The notes below the pieces were generated by a model. That model was not told where the DNA came from, made no database searches, and was given only the letters and a program-made list of their open reading frames with translations. Of a stretch of DNA of 64,000 nucleotides, positions 52,193 through 61,389 are shown piece after piece. The translations under genes and the position numbers were made by a program. The DNA comes from Pseudomonas profundi (GTDB lineage Bacteria > Pseudomonadota > Gammaproteobacteria > Pseudomonadales > Pseudomonadaceae): assembly GCF_008638305.1 (NCBI RefSeq), contig NZ_VTPZ01000007.1, positions 9,437 to 73,436 of the forward strand, given 5' to 3'. The stretch's first letter is position 1; each line of letters opens with the position of its first letter.

Positions 52193-54400
52193 CTACGCCG
52201 CACTCAAACCCGCCGCCCTGCCCCGCGCCGCATGCAGCTTCTTCAGGCTCTCGATCATCCGGTGATGCCTGTCCAGTCCTTCCAGCTTCATGCTGGTGGG
52301 CGTCAAACCGAAGAAGCGCACGCTGCCCTCTACCGAACCGATGACTGCGTCCATGCGCTCGTTGCCAAATATGCGACGGAAGTTGGCCTCGTAGTCTTCC
52401 AGCGCCAGCTCATCGTCCAGCTCTACCTCCAGCACCGCATTCAGCGCCTGGTAGAACAGCCCGCGCTCGGCGGTGTTGTCGTTGAATTGCAGGAAGGTTT
52501 CGACCAGTTCTTTGGCTTCTTCAAACTGCTGCAAAACGAGGTAGATCAGCAACTTGAGTTCGAGAATAGTCAGCTGCCCCCAGGCGGTGTTGTCGTCAAA
52601 CTCGATGCCGATCAGCGTGGTGATATCGGTGTAATCATCTAGCTCGCTCTCTTCCAGGCGATCGACCAGCGCTTGCAGCCTTTCTTCGTCCAGGCTGTGC
52701 AGGTTGAGGATATCCTCGCGGAAGAACAGCGCCTTGTTGGTGTTGTCCCAGATCAGATCGTCGACCGGGTATACCTCGGAATAACCCGGCACCAGGATGC
52801 GGCAGGCGGTGGCACCCAGGTCGTCATACACAGCCATGTACACTTCCTTGCCCATGTCTTCGAGGATGCCGAACAGGGTTGCGGCTTCCTCGGCGTTGGC
52901 GTGCTCGCCCTCGGCGGAGAAGTCCCATTCGACGAACTCGAAATCCGACCTGGCGCTGAAAAAGCGCCAGGACACCACACCGCTGGAGTCGATGAAGTGC
53001 TCGACAAAATTGTTCGGCTCGGTCACCGCCTGGCTTTCAAATGTCGGCGCAGGCAAGTCGTTCAGGCCTTCAAAACTACGGCCCTGCAGCAATTCCGTCA
53101 GGCTGCGTTCCAGCGCGACTTCAAAGCTCGGATGCGCGCCGAAGGAGGCAAACACGCCGCCGGTGCGCGGGTTCATCAGGGTGACGCACATCACCGGGTA
53201 GGCACCGCCCAATGAGGCATCCTTCACCAATACCGGGAAGCCCTGCTCCTCCAGCCCCTGAATGCCGGCGAGAATGCCGGGATACTTCGCCAGCACGGCC
53301 TGCGGAACATCGGGGAGCGCGAGCTCGCCTTCGAGGATCTCGCGCTTCACCGCGCGCTCGAAGATTTCCGACAGGCACTGCACCTGCGCTTCGGCCAGCG
53401 TGTTACCGGCGCTCATGCCGTTGCTGAGGAACAGGTTCTCGATCAGGTTGGAGGGGAAGTACACCGCCTCGCCATCGGACTGGCGCACATAGGGCAGCGA
53501 GCAGATACCGCGCTCCATGTTGCCGGAGTTGGTATCGTACAAATGCGAGCCATGCAGTTCGCCGTCGGGGTTGTAAATTTCAAGGCAGTACTCATCGAGG
53601 ATCTCAGCTGGCAGTGCATCCTTGCGGCCAGGCTTGAACCAGCGCTCGTTCGGGTAATGTACGAAGGACGCATTGGCGAGGTCTTCGCCCCAGAACTGAT
53701 CGTTATAGAAGAAGTTGCAGTTCAGCCGCTCGATAAATTCACCCAGCGCCGAAGCCAACGCGGCCTCTTTGGTCGCACCCTTGCCGTTGGTAAAGCACAT
53801 GGGCGACTGCGCATCACGGACATGCAGCGACCAGACGTTGGGCACGATATTGCGCCAGGAGGCGATCTCGATCTTCATGCCCAGCTCAGCCAGAATGCCG
53901 GACATGTTGGTAATGGTCTGCTCCAGGGGCAAATCCTTGCCCAGCACACGGGTGCCCTCGCCTGTCGCAGCAAGGGGCATCAGCAGTGCCTGGGCATCGG
54001 CGTCCAGACTCTCCACCTCTTCGATGACGAACTCGGGCCCGGTTTGCACCACCTTTTTCACGGTGCAACGGTCGATGGAACGCAAAATCCCCTGGCGATC
54101 CTTGTCGGACATATCCGCTGGCAATTCGATCTGGATCTTGAAGATCTGGTTGTAGCGGTTTTCAGGGTCAACAATGTTGTTCTGCGACAGGCGGATGTTG
54201 TCGGTGGGAATATTGCGCGTGTTGCAGTACAGCTTCACAAAATAGGCTGCACACAGCGCCGATGACGCCAGAAAATAATCGAACGGACCCGGCGCCGAGC
54301 CGTCGCCCTTGTAGCGGATGGGTTGATCGGCCACCACCGTGAAGTCATCGAACTTGGCCTCAAGCCGAAGATTGTCGAGAAAGTTGACCTTGATTTCCAT
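52193..54400 (-). CDS. OsmC-YcaO fusion protein
   Basis: A 735-residue protein combining an N-terminal OsmC-like domain (about residues 1-140: KFDDFTVVADQPIRYKGDGS and ASSALCAAYFVKLYC) with a complete YcaO domain (IASWRNIVPNVWSLHVRD, CFTNGKGATKEAALASALGE, then ELLQGRSFEGLNDLP) and a C-terminal YcaO extension (YPVDDLIWDNTNKALFF; EDYEANFRRIFGN). E. coli YcaO lacks OsmC and supports RimO-dependent beta-methylthiolation of ribosomal protein S12. The OsmC Cys residues could supply a thiol or peroxide function. The start is ATG at 54400 or GTG at 54409; neither has a clear ribosome site. Confidence 0.88.
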   Translation of the reverse strand: MEIKVNFLDNLRLEAKFDDFTVVADQPIRYKGDGSAPGPFDYFLASSALCAAYFVKLYCNTRNIPTDNIRLSQNNIVDPENRYNQIFKIQIELPADMSDKDRQGILRSIDRCTVKKVVQTGPEFVIEEVESLDADAQALLMPLAATGEGTRVLGKDLPLEQTITNMSGILAELGMKIEIASWRNIVPNVWSLHVRDAQSPMCFTNGKGATKEAALASALGEFIERLNCNFFYNDQFWGEDLANASFVHYPNERWFKPGRKDALPAEILDEYCLEIYNPDGELHGSHLYDTNSGNMERGICSLPYVRQSDGEAVYFPSNLIENLFLSNGMSAGNTLAEAQVQCLSEIFERAVKREILEGELALPDVPQAVLAKYPGILAGIQGLEEQGFPVLVKDASLGGAYPVMCVTLMNPRTGGVFASFGAHPSFEVALERSLTELLQGRSFEGLNDLPAPTFESQAVTEPNNFVEHFIDSSGVVSWRFFSARSDFEFVEWDFSAEGEHANAEEAATLFGILEDMGKEVYMAVYDDLGATACRILVPGYSEVYPVDDLIWDNTNKALFFREDILNLHSLDEERLQALVDRLEESELDDYTDITTLIGIEFDDNTAWGQLTILELKLLIYLVLQQFEEAKELVETFLQFNDNTAERGLFYQALNAVLEVELDDELALEDYEANFRRIFGNERMDAVIGSVEGSVRFFGLTPTSMKLEGLDRHHRMIESLKKLHAARGRAAGLSAA

Positions 54401-54679
54401 GGGGGGCACCAGAATGACGAGCGGGACGAATTGGCCGCCATTATCCGGCTTTTGAGTGGGAAGTCATGCGCTGGTCATCAGGTACTACATACAGGGCGCC
54501 TGGATACGCAGTGTGGAACGGACCGTCACTCGGCTGGCTTTGGGACGCCCCGCTCCGTATAGTCAAACCTCCCCTTTCAGCACGGCAGCCAAACCACGCC
54601 CGCCGCTGCAGAGACATCAGCATCTTTACATTTCCGTTTGAATTCCTGGCAATCCAGACGTCGACCCGAGCACTCAGCT

Positions 54680-55828
54680 ATGCGTTTACACCGTTTCATT
54701 TCCAGCAACATGGAAGCAATCCTGAAGGAATGGGAAGATTTTGCTCGTGTGATTCAGCCGACCGGCGGGAACCTGGATGTAACCGATCTCAGGGATCATG
54801 CGCAGAATATGCTGGAAGTGATTGTTCTGGACATGGCGACAGAACAGACCGAATCGCAGCAAACGAGGAAGTCGCAGGGCAACAGTCCCAAAACTGGTCG
54901 CGACACCGCAGCAGAGGACCATGCCGATGAGCGCCTTGGCGCAGGCTTCTCCATACGCCTGTTGGTGGCCGAGTATCGCGCATTACGCGCCAGCGTCTTG
55001 CGTCTGTGGTTGAGAGATATCGCCACAGGCATGCATGAAGACAAACACCACGTGGATGACATGATTCGATTCAACGAAGCGATAGATCAGGCGTTGGCAG
55101 AATCCGTTGCGCGTTATTCGGAAGTGGTCACCGAGAACTCGAATATTTTTGTCGGGATGCTCAGTCATGATCTTCGCTCGCCATTGCAGGTAATGCAGTT
55201 CGGCGCGGCAAAACTGAAGAAACTGGAAGAGGCCGCCGACACCCCGAGCCGACTGGCGCCGGTGATGATTTCCAGCATATACCGCATGAAAGAAATGCTG
55301 GATAACCTGATGGACTTTACCGAAAGCCGCCTTGGAACGGGGCTGAAGATAAGTTTTGGACCAGCGGATCTGGCAGCCACCTCCCATCAGCTCGTCGAAG
55401 AATTTCGCTCTGTTCATCAGGATCATAGCTTTCTGCACCGCGTTTCGGGCGACTGCACCGGCACCTGGGACGTGCTTCGCGTCGCGCAGATCTGTCAGAA
55501 CCTGATCAGTAACGCCTTGCAACATGGCGATGCGAATGGCGAGATTGAGGTGGCCTGCGAAGGCAGCGATGACAAGGTCATCCTGACCGTCAAGAATGAC
55601 GGCAAACCCATACCCACATCGGATCAGAACGCGATCTTCGAAATCTCGACCCGCAAACATTATGCGCAGGGCAACCCGAATCGAAACCTTGGGCTGGGCC
55701 TGTATATCGTCAAAGAGCTGGTCACGGCTCATAACGGCAGCGTCCATGTGGCGTCCAGCCAGAGCGCCGGAACGATCTTCAGCGTCGTGTTACCGCGAAA
55801 CCCTGGCGATCGCTCCGAAGGACGTTGA
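54680..55828 (+). CDS. Soluble sensor histidine kinase
   Basis: A 382-residue cytoplasmic histidine kinase. Residues 1-140 look like an RsbRD-type helical domain (MRLHRFISSNMEAILKEWED; FNEAIDQALAESVARYSEVV). The kinase core has the H-box VGMLSHDLRSPLQ with His163, N-box QNLISNALQHG and G-boxes NDGKPIP and LGLGLYIVKEL. There is no membrane helix. The ATG at 54680 is preferred; the upstream TTG at 54638 would add 14 residues. No response regulator is adjacent, so it is an orphan. A long hairpin follows the stop. Confidence 0.85.
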   Translation: MRLHRFISSNMEAILKEWEDFARVIQPTGGNLDVTDLRDHAQNMLEVIVLDMATEQTESQQTRKSQGNSPKTGRDTAAEDHADERLGAGFSIRLLVAEYRALRASVLRLWLRDIATGMHEDKHHVDDMIRFNEAIDQALAESVARYSEVVTENSNIFVGMLSHDLRSPLQVMQFGAAKLKKLEEAADTPSRLAPVMISSIYRMKEMLDNLMDFTESRLGTGLKISFGPADLAATSHQLVEEFRSVHQDHSFLHRVSGDCTGTWDVLRVAQICQNLISNALQHGDANGEIEVACEGSDDKVILTVKNDGKPIPTSDQNAIFEISTRKHYAQGNPNRNLGLGLYIVKELVTAHNGSVHVASSQSAGTIFSVVLPRNPGDRSEGR

Positions 55829-55898
55829 GCGCGCACTTTTCCCACCCTCGCGCACAGGCTCAGTGGCCACAAGCGCTATAGCACCGGTGAAGACCCCG

Positions 55899-55930
55899 CT
55901 GTCGTAAGCTGAGACATCAGCTTGCGACAG
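55899..55930. terminator. Long hairpin between convergent genes
   Basis: CTGTCGTAAGCTGA (55899-55912), loop GACA, TCAGCTTGCGACAG (55917-55930): a 14-bp stem with one T-G wobble between the kinase and the convergent TPR gene. It lacks a T run but is very stable, and probably ends transcription in both directions or protects mRNA ends. Confidence 0.5.
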
Positions 55931-55963
55931 TACACACCCTGTCTGGGTCCTGCTCCGCTGATC

Positions 55964-57523
55964 TCATGCGCCTGTTTTACGCGTGGTCTTGGGTGCTGTC
56001 TCTAAGCGTTGCCGCCATTGCGACGCAGATTCGATGTCACCCACCTCCTCCGCGGCGCGCGAGGCGCCTTGCAGCGTGTTGTAACGCTGGGGCCAGGTTT
56101 GGTCCGACTGTTCGTAGGCGGCCAGCGCCTCGGTCGGGCGGTCCAGCGTAAGCAGCAAGTCGCCGAGGGCCTCATAGGGCGGCAGCAGCGCGCCTGGCGA
56201 CACGGGGTGTTTTTCTACGGTCGATTCAAGCTCTCCGGCGGACTCCATCAGCTCGACGGCGCGTTCGGGATTACCTTCCGTGTTTGCGATCCACCCTGCG
56301 AGGATCCTGCGGTCTACCTCCAGATAGACCGCGAAACGTGCGTCGGCGGCTGACTTCGCCTCCTCTACCAGCGTGGCCATGCGCTCTTCGGCTTCGCGGG
56401 CGGTATCCAGATCACCGCTATGTACAGCGCCCAGGCCGCGGGCAAACCAGCTCAACCCATCGGGCCAGGCGAACTTGTCCCAGCTGATGTAGCCAGGTTC
56501 GCGGGGCGTGACCGCCGCTGCGGCATCCCAGTTACGCGCTTCGACAGCCAACCTGGCCGGGATCGACGCCAAATGGTAGGCGCCCGGAAAGTTGCCCTGA
56601 TGTGGCCCGTTGGCCTGTGCCGTTTTCCAGACAGTTTCAGCTGCCTCATCCTCTCCGCGCTGGAGATGCCCGTAAACGAGGTAGTCCATAGCATGAATGT
56701 AGTGAAACGATGTGGCATCACCTTCTTTATGACCTTTTGCCACGTCAGCTGACCGGCGGTTCCATTCAATCGTGCGCGGCCAATCACCAAGCCTCACATA
56801 GATGTGAGAAGGCATATGCAAGGCGTGAGGTACTTCGGGTGCGATCTCGCCGTAGGAGTCCACGATTCTTGTGGCATTTGCGCCGCGACCATCAGCATCG
56901 GTGGCATGGATGCTGTAGTGCACCGCGCCGGGATGGGTGGGTTCGGTTTCCCAGGCTGCACGCAACACACGCTCGGCCTCGTCATGCAGGGCTTGCGGGT
57001 TATCGGCGTACAGAGCGCGCGTCAGCCGTGATAAAGCGTAAAGCGTGGCCACGTCGAGATCCTCCGGAAAGGCCTGGTAGGCCTCTTCCATCCCTGCTAT
57101 CCACCCGGACAACCGTTCTCTGACTTGCCCGGTTTCCGGCTCGAAGAACGCAGCCGTTGCCTCAATCAGCAGTTTTTCCCGCTCATCCTCAACCGTTTGC
57201 CGGGCTTGCTCGATAGCCTCCCTGCCCCGTCTGATTTCTGCCTCACTCGGCGTTGTGCCCCACAGTGGCTGCAATATCGATGTGGCAACGCCCCAGTGAG
57301 CAGCAGCGCAGCCAGGGGCCTTTTGCGCAACGGCTTCGAACTCGGCAAGCGCCTGGGTATACATCATGTGGTGCATCATGCCCAAGGCGTGATCGACATC
57401 GGGACGTAAATGCTCGGCACAGTTGGCCTGGAAATTGACAGTACCGATGGCTTCCTCGGCGCTGGCAGGAAAAGCGACATTGAGGGAAGTAGCGAGAATC
57501 GCGAAGCGTAGGTAAGCGTTCAT
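55964..57523 (-). CDS. Exported tetratricopeptide-repeat protein
   Basis: A 519-residue protein with a Sec signal peptide (MNAYLRFAILATSLNVAFPASAEE, cleavage near ASA) and TPR-like helical repeats through most of its length, for example YTQALAEFEAVAQKAPGCAAAHWGVA and the closing RPTEALAAYEQSDQTWPQRY. His-rich motifs ALGMMHHMMY, HYSIHATDADG and HALHMPSHIYVRLGD recur, which in this family may bind metal. It is predicted periplasmic. It lies downstream of the tmm operon but 280 bases away, so it probably has its own promoter. Function unknown. Confidence 0.7.
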   Translation of the reverse strand: MNAYLRFAILATSLNVAFPASAEEAIGTVNFQANCAEHLRPDVDHALGMMHHMMYTQALAEFEAVAQKAPGCAAAHWGVATSILQPLWGTTPSEAEIRRGREAIEQARQTVEDEREKLLIEATAAFFEPETGQVRERLSGWIAGMEEAYQAFPEDLDVATLYALSRLTRALYADNPQALHDEAERVLRAAWETEPTHPGAVHYSIHATDADGRGANATRIVDSYGEIAPEVPHALHMPSHIYVRLGDWPRTIEWNRRSADVAKGHKEGDATSFHYIHAMDYLVYGHLQRGEDEAAETVWKTAQANGPHQGNFPGAYHLASIPARLAVEARNWDAAAAVTPREPGYISWDKFAWPDGLSWFARGLGAVHSGDLDTAREAEERMATLVEEAKSAADARFAVYLEVDRRILAGWIANTEGNPERAVELMESAGELESTVEKHPVSPGALLPPYEALGDLLLTLDRPTEALAAYEQSDQTWPQRYNTLQGASRAAEEVGDIESASQWRQRLETAPKTTRKTGA

Positions 57524-57802
57524 GACATCTCTCCAATAAACCGTGAAGGTATGGAGCCGGCATGTCGAAAAACCAATCAGGACCTGAATACAGTACTACC
57601 AGTGCTGGGCTCTGCATGCGCAGCTTGTACTATTAACGCTAGGCCGATTCTGCCCGCATGGCGAGACGACGATCCGCACGAAAGCATATATGCGAATAAA
57701 GCATTCTTGGATACTTCTGCACACCAACCAGGAGCTGATGACACGGCCTCGTACTTCAAGACCCGGTCCGAACTTCAGCAGCTCCCGTCGTGCGGTTTGG
57801 GT

Positions 57803-57913
57803 TTAAAGCTTGGTCACAAAAGTGCGCGCCTGGTACAGAGCAAAGCCGCTGAGTACGATAATGACGGCGACGGCGAGCATATCAGCCCCCGGAAAACCCC
57901 AAAAATCAGACAT
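57803..57913 (-). CDS. 36-residue single-helix membrane protein in the tmm operon
   Basis: A short frame with a good AAGGAG site nine bases before the ATG at 57913. The product has a polar N-terminus (MSDFWGFPGADM), one hydrophobic helix (LAVAVIIVLSGFALY) and a basic end (QARTFVTKL). It is the last gene of the run tmm, DMT permease, 97-residue protein and this peptide, with 35 bases separating it from the 97-residue gene. Small helices of this kind often bind and tune a transporter, here perhaps the DMT permease. I recognise no family; the ribosome site and operon position are the support. Confidence 0.6.
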   Translation of the reverse strand: MSDFWGFPGADMLAVAVIIVLSGFALYQARTFVTKL

Positions 57914-57948
57914 GGTATCTCCTTGGTTGTGGTGGGTAATGCTGGCGG

Positions 57949-58242
57949 TCAGGCCAGCGCGGTGTCACGCATGCGCTGCCGACCGAAGTCGTTGAGGCGA
58001 AACTTGAACAGCACTCGGCCAGCGCCGAAATAGGCCTCGTCGTCGAGCTTCTCCTCTACGCTCTCGATAATGCCGCTGGAGAACAAGTCGGTCAGCGTGA
58101 CGCGAGTATTGCCGCGCCAATAGGCACCGCTGAGACCAAACTCGCTCATCAACGCATCGGTGACTTGCCAGTCCCAGATGCCATCGTCCTGCTTGGCATC
58201 GATCAGCTGCAGAATCCGGCCTTTCATGTGCAGTTTTTTCAT
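57949..58242 (-). CDS. Small protein of unknown function in the tmm operon
   Basis: A 97-residue soluble protein with GAGGAG before its ATG. The helical, aromatic sequence (GRILQLIDAKQDDGIWDWQV; LMSEFGLSGAYWRGNTRVTL) with two short beta pairs (FGAGRVLFKFRLNDFGRQRM) looks like a winged helix and could bind DNA, but I know no family for it. It lies 15 bases after the DMT permease stop on the same strand. A regulatory or assembly role in trimethylamine oxidation is possible, inferred only from position. Confidence 0.65.
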   Translation of the reverse strand: MKKLHMKGRILQLIDAKQDDGIWDWQVTDALMSEFGLSGAYWRGNTRVTLTDLFSSGIIESVEEKLDDEAYFGAGRVLFKFRLNDFGRQRMRDTALA

Positions 58243-58257
58243 GGGTTGCTCCTCTGA

Positions 58258-59349
58258 TTACACGTTGGCCGAACTGGCAGCAATGGTGGACGTTTCGCTG
58301 TCGCTGGAAACGGCACGCACGACTTCGAGTACTTCGTTGTTTTCCGTGTACATGACGAACCCGCCCGTGACGAACAGGACCAGGCCTGCAAGGAAGTTCC
58401 ATTCGGGAAACTTGAGGGTGAACGCCGCGAGGAAAATCACCGCAAACAGCCCGTACAGCGCCGCAATCGCTTGCCCGCGCCCTACTCCGATCAAAGGGAA
58501 GGACTTGTACCAGGAGACGTAGCAGAAGGCGAAGGTCACGCCCGCCAGCGTCAGCCAGCCCAAGGCAGCCCAGTTGAAGGTCGCGACGACCAGCTCCACC
58601 ACCGGTTGGTCGGTGAAGAGGAAAATCGCGGGCAGAATCAGCACCACCCAGTAGAGGACTTCAGCCGTGAAGCGCACGGTAATGCCCACATCCGGGTCAG
58701 CCACATCCAGTCCGCGTCCGGCAATTGCGCCTTCAACACCCCAGCCCAACGCAGCCATCGCGCCACCCAGATAGCCAAGCCAGCCGGCCTCGCCAGTGCC
58801 GGTAAGCTCACCGATGATGCCGGGCGCATATACCGTTATGCCGCCTGCCAGGATGATGAAGATACCCAGCGCGGCGCGCCGTGTGATCTTCTCCTGATAC
58901 CAGAGCCTGGCCAGCGTGGCGCCGATGATTGGATACATCAGCGCCGAGATGGCCGCGAAGGCGCCGCCGATATAACCCATCGCCAGATACGAGCCAAAGA
59001 TAGCCATTGGGCCACCAAAGATGGCGCCTATGAAGAACCATTTGGATATATAGCGCATCTGTTTGATGGTGCGTACGTAATCGCCCCATTTGCCCAATAC
59101 CCCATTCCAGACAAACAGAAAGAACAGCACGGCAATGGCATTGAACGTGGTCAGTACGGCCGCTGCCAGCAGAAACTCGGCATTGGTCTCGTAGCTCAGG
59201 TCAACGTATGGCGCTTCAAACCAGACTGCAGAGCCCGGCACATACCAGGCGCCCCAGAGCACGGCGCACCATAGCGCCCACATGAACCCCCAACGGATGC
59301 TGCTGGAGGTGAAACGCGAGCGTGCCTGGCTCAGGCTTAACTGACTCAT
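58258..59349 (-). CDS. EamA/DMT-superfamily permease in the tmm operon
   Basis: A 363-residue inner-membrane protein with ten predicted helices in two EamA-like halves ([74 protein letters not shown]). The ATG at 59349 overlaps the tmm stop by four bases (ATGA), so the two are translationally coupled. DMT permeases move small metabolites. Uptake of trimethylamine, or movement of trimethylamine N-oxide, is the natural guess; other tmm loci use ABC or BCCT transporters, so this pairing is unusual. Substrate unproven. Confidence 0.82.
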   Translation of the reverse strand: MSQLSLSQARSRFTSSSIRWGFMWALWCAVLWGAWYVPGSAVWFEAPYVDLSYETNAEFLLAAAVLTTFNAIAVLFFLFVWNGVLGKWGDYVRTIKQMRYISKWFFIGAIFGGPMAIFGSYLAMGYIGGAFAAISALMYPIIGATLARLWYQEKITRRAALGIFIILAGGITVYAPGIIGELTGTGEAGWLGYLGGAMAALGWGVEGAIAGRGLDVADPDVGITVRFTAEVLYWVVLILPAIFLFTDQPVVELVVATFNWAALGWLTLAGVTFAFCYVSWYKSFPLIGVGRGQAIAALYGLFAVIFLAAFTLKFPEWNFLAGLVLFVTGGFVMYTENNEVLEVVRAVSSDSETSTIAASSANV

Positions 59350-60716
59350 GCACTCTCCTTGGCTGAGTGAGTCGGCTCTTCGTAGAGGAAGGCTTCCAAC
59401 GAATCGTCCAGTGCATCCATCCAGCGCGTGTGATGTGCGGGCGCCAGAGTGCCGGTCAAGGTCGAGCGGTAGCTCTTGTTGCGATAACCGAGGATGTCCG
59501 CTGCCTTGTGGTGCTCCCACTCCTTGAAGATCTCGGCCACGCCGGTCACGTCGAACGCTGGGTAGTCAGTGGGCTCAAGCAGATCGAGGATGTAGGCTGC
59601 CTGGAAATCGATCGCCTGGAAGGGATCGGCCACCTGCTCTTCGCGGCTGACCCATTCGTCGCAATCGGCCTGCATCGCCGCCGTTGCTGGCAGCTTGATG
59701 CGACCGAGCATCAGGTCGCGGGCATACCAGGCCTGGGCATCGAACATGTTGAAGGTGTAGTACTGATCCTGCATGCCGAGGAACATCAGCTGCGGACAGG
59801 CCAGGGAAACGATGCCCTTGTACAGACCTTCAGGGTACAGCCGGTTGTGCGTGGTCAGCGTTAGCTCATTGGGCAGGAACGGAAAGTGATGCTGATACCC
59901 GGTACACAGGATGATCGCGTCCACTTCCTTGCTGGTGCCGTCCTTGAAGTGCGCCGTCTTGCCAACCACTTCGATCAGCAGCGGCACTTCGGCGAAGGAC
60001 TCCGGCCAATCGAAGCCCATCGGCTGGGTGCGATAGCTGAAGGTGACCGACTTGGCTCCGTACTTGTGGCACTGGGTACCGATGTCTTCGGCGGAGTAGC
60101 TGCTGCCGATCAGCAGCAGATCCTTGCCTGTGAATTCGCAGGCGTCGCGGAAATCATGCGCGTGCAATACGCGGCCGGGAAACTGCTCCAGACCTTCAAA
60201 GTACGGCGCGTTGGGGGTCGAAAAGTGCCCAGTGGCGACGATCACATGGTCGAACTCTTCAGTGCTCAGTTCGTCCTGCTTGAGATCGCGCACGGTGACC
60301 GCGAACTTACCGGTCGCTTCGTCCTGCGCTACCCAGTGCACCGCCGTGTTGAAGCGAATGTACTGGCGCACGTTGCTCTTGGCCACGCGGCCCATGATGT
60401 AGTCACGCAACACAGCGCGCGGCGGGTAGGACGGGATAGGCCGGCCGAAATGTTCTTCGAAACTGTAATCGGCAAACTCGAGACCTTCCTTGGGACCGTT
60501 CGACCACAGGTAACGATACATGCTGCCGTGGACGGGCTCGCCGTAGGCATCCAGACCGGTGCGCCAGGTGTAGTTCCACATACCGCCCCAGTCGCTCTGC
60601 TTTTCATAGCAGACGATCTCGGGAATGTCAGCACCGTCACGGCGGGCAGCTTCGAAAGCACGTAGTTGGGCCAGGCCGCTCGGGCCGGCGCCTAGAATAG
60701 CGATTCTTAAGGTCAT
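59346..60716 (-). CDS. tmm: Trimethylamine monooxygenase (flavin-containing)
   Basis: Tmm oxidises trimethylamine to trimethylamine N-oxide with NADPH, FAD and oxygen. The 456-residue product matches marine Tmm closely in recalled sequence: [18 protein letters not shown] (FAD), [40 protein letters not shown], the FMO signature [16 protein letters not shown] site [40 protein letters not shown] and [14 protein letters not shown] near the end. The ATG follows TGGAG. Length equals that of known Tmm. It heads an operon with a DMT permease, not the TmoXWV transporter and demethylase of roseobacters. Confidence 0.9.
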   Translation of the reverse strand: MTLRIAILGAGPSGLAQLRAFEAARRDGADIPEIVCYEKQSDWGGMWNYTWRTGLDAYGEPVHGSMYRYLWSNGPKEGLEFADYSFEEHFGRPIPSYPPRAVLRDYIMGRVAKSNVRQYIRFNTAVHWVAQDEATGKFAVTVRDLKQDELSTEEFDHVIVATGHFSTPNAPYFEGLEQFPGRVLHAHDFRDACEFTGKDLLLIGSSYSAEDIGTQCHKYGAKSVTFSYRTQPMGFDWPESFAEVPLLIEVVGKTAHFKDGTSKEVDAIILCTGYQHHFPFLPNELTLTTHNRLYPEGLYKGIVSLACPQLMFLGMQDQYYTFNMFDAQAWYARDLMLGRIKLPATAAMQADCDEWVSREEQVADPFQAIDFQAAYILDLLEPTDYPAFDVTGVAEIFKEWEHHKAADILGYRNKSYRSTLTGTLAPAHHTRWMDALDDSLEAFLYEEPTHSAKESA

Positions 60717-61117
60717 AATGACTCCAGTTAACAGCGATGCATCGTGCGCCAGGCGAGAACAGCCCGGGCGACGATTAACAGCGGAAATGAGCGCAGCGCA
60801 GACCGTCGAGGGTCCGGCCATGAGGCTCCGCAATGGGCGCACTAACGTCGGGTCTACCGATGGCGCATGTAATGAAGGCAGCATCTGTCGGATGAAACAG
60901 ACGGCCGGGGGCGGGCAGGCCGCCGAGCTGAAATACGAGAAATCGAGAATACGCCGGAGGGAAGCGCTCGAACTGGTCAAGCAGAGGAAAATACTTGGTA
61001 ACTCGTATGCCAGGGGCGGCACCTTAACATATTTCGGGTATCGCTGTGTTTATACCGCTGGCACACTGCCCCTATTGACGTGAATCACTTGCGGAGCCGA
61101 CCCACGGCGTTGAACCG
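60717..61117. other. Divergent intergenic region, tmm / CWC gene
   Basis: This stretch must carry the tmm promoter (minus strand) and that of the small CWC gene. I found no convincing promoter motif, operator dyad or supported open frame. Confidence 0.3.
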
Positions 61118-61351
61118 ATGAATATGACACCCACCTCCACCAGCCTTTGTCCCCTTTGTGCCGGCGCAAACCAGTGCACCTCTGCCGCGGCCTCAGATAC
61201 CGGCGGGCCATGCTGGTGTTTCAACGTGCCAATAAGTAAGGAAGCACTCGCCCAGGTGCCGGGCGAACAGGCCAACAAAGTCTGCCTGTGCGCTCAATGC
61301 GCCGCCGGGCTGTACCTGGACGACGAAACGGCAGGCGCGCCACCGGTCTGA
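61118..61351 (+). CDS. Cysteine-rich CWC family protein
   Basis: A 77-residue protein with the CWC family layout: CPLCAGANQC near residue 11, the name-giving CWCFN near 33, and CLCAQCAAGL near 56. The seven or so Cys suggest zinc or another metal. The family is common in marine gammaproteobacteria and has no known function. It is divergent from tmm and convergent with the aldo/keto reductase. Confidence 0.85.
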   Translation: MNMTPTSTSLCPLCAGANQCTSAAASDTGGPCWCFNVPISKEALAQVPGEQANKVCLCAQCAAGLYLDDETAGAPPV

Positions 61352-61389
61352 CAGCGCTAACCCGGCGCCCTTTGCACTCGACTCATCTT

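Noticed and set aside
58471-59274. A 267-codon plus-strand frame opposite the DMT permease
   Set aside because: Antisense to a clear membrane protein gene, with no ribosome site or family resemblance.
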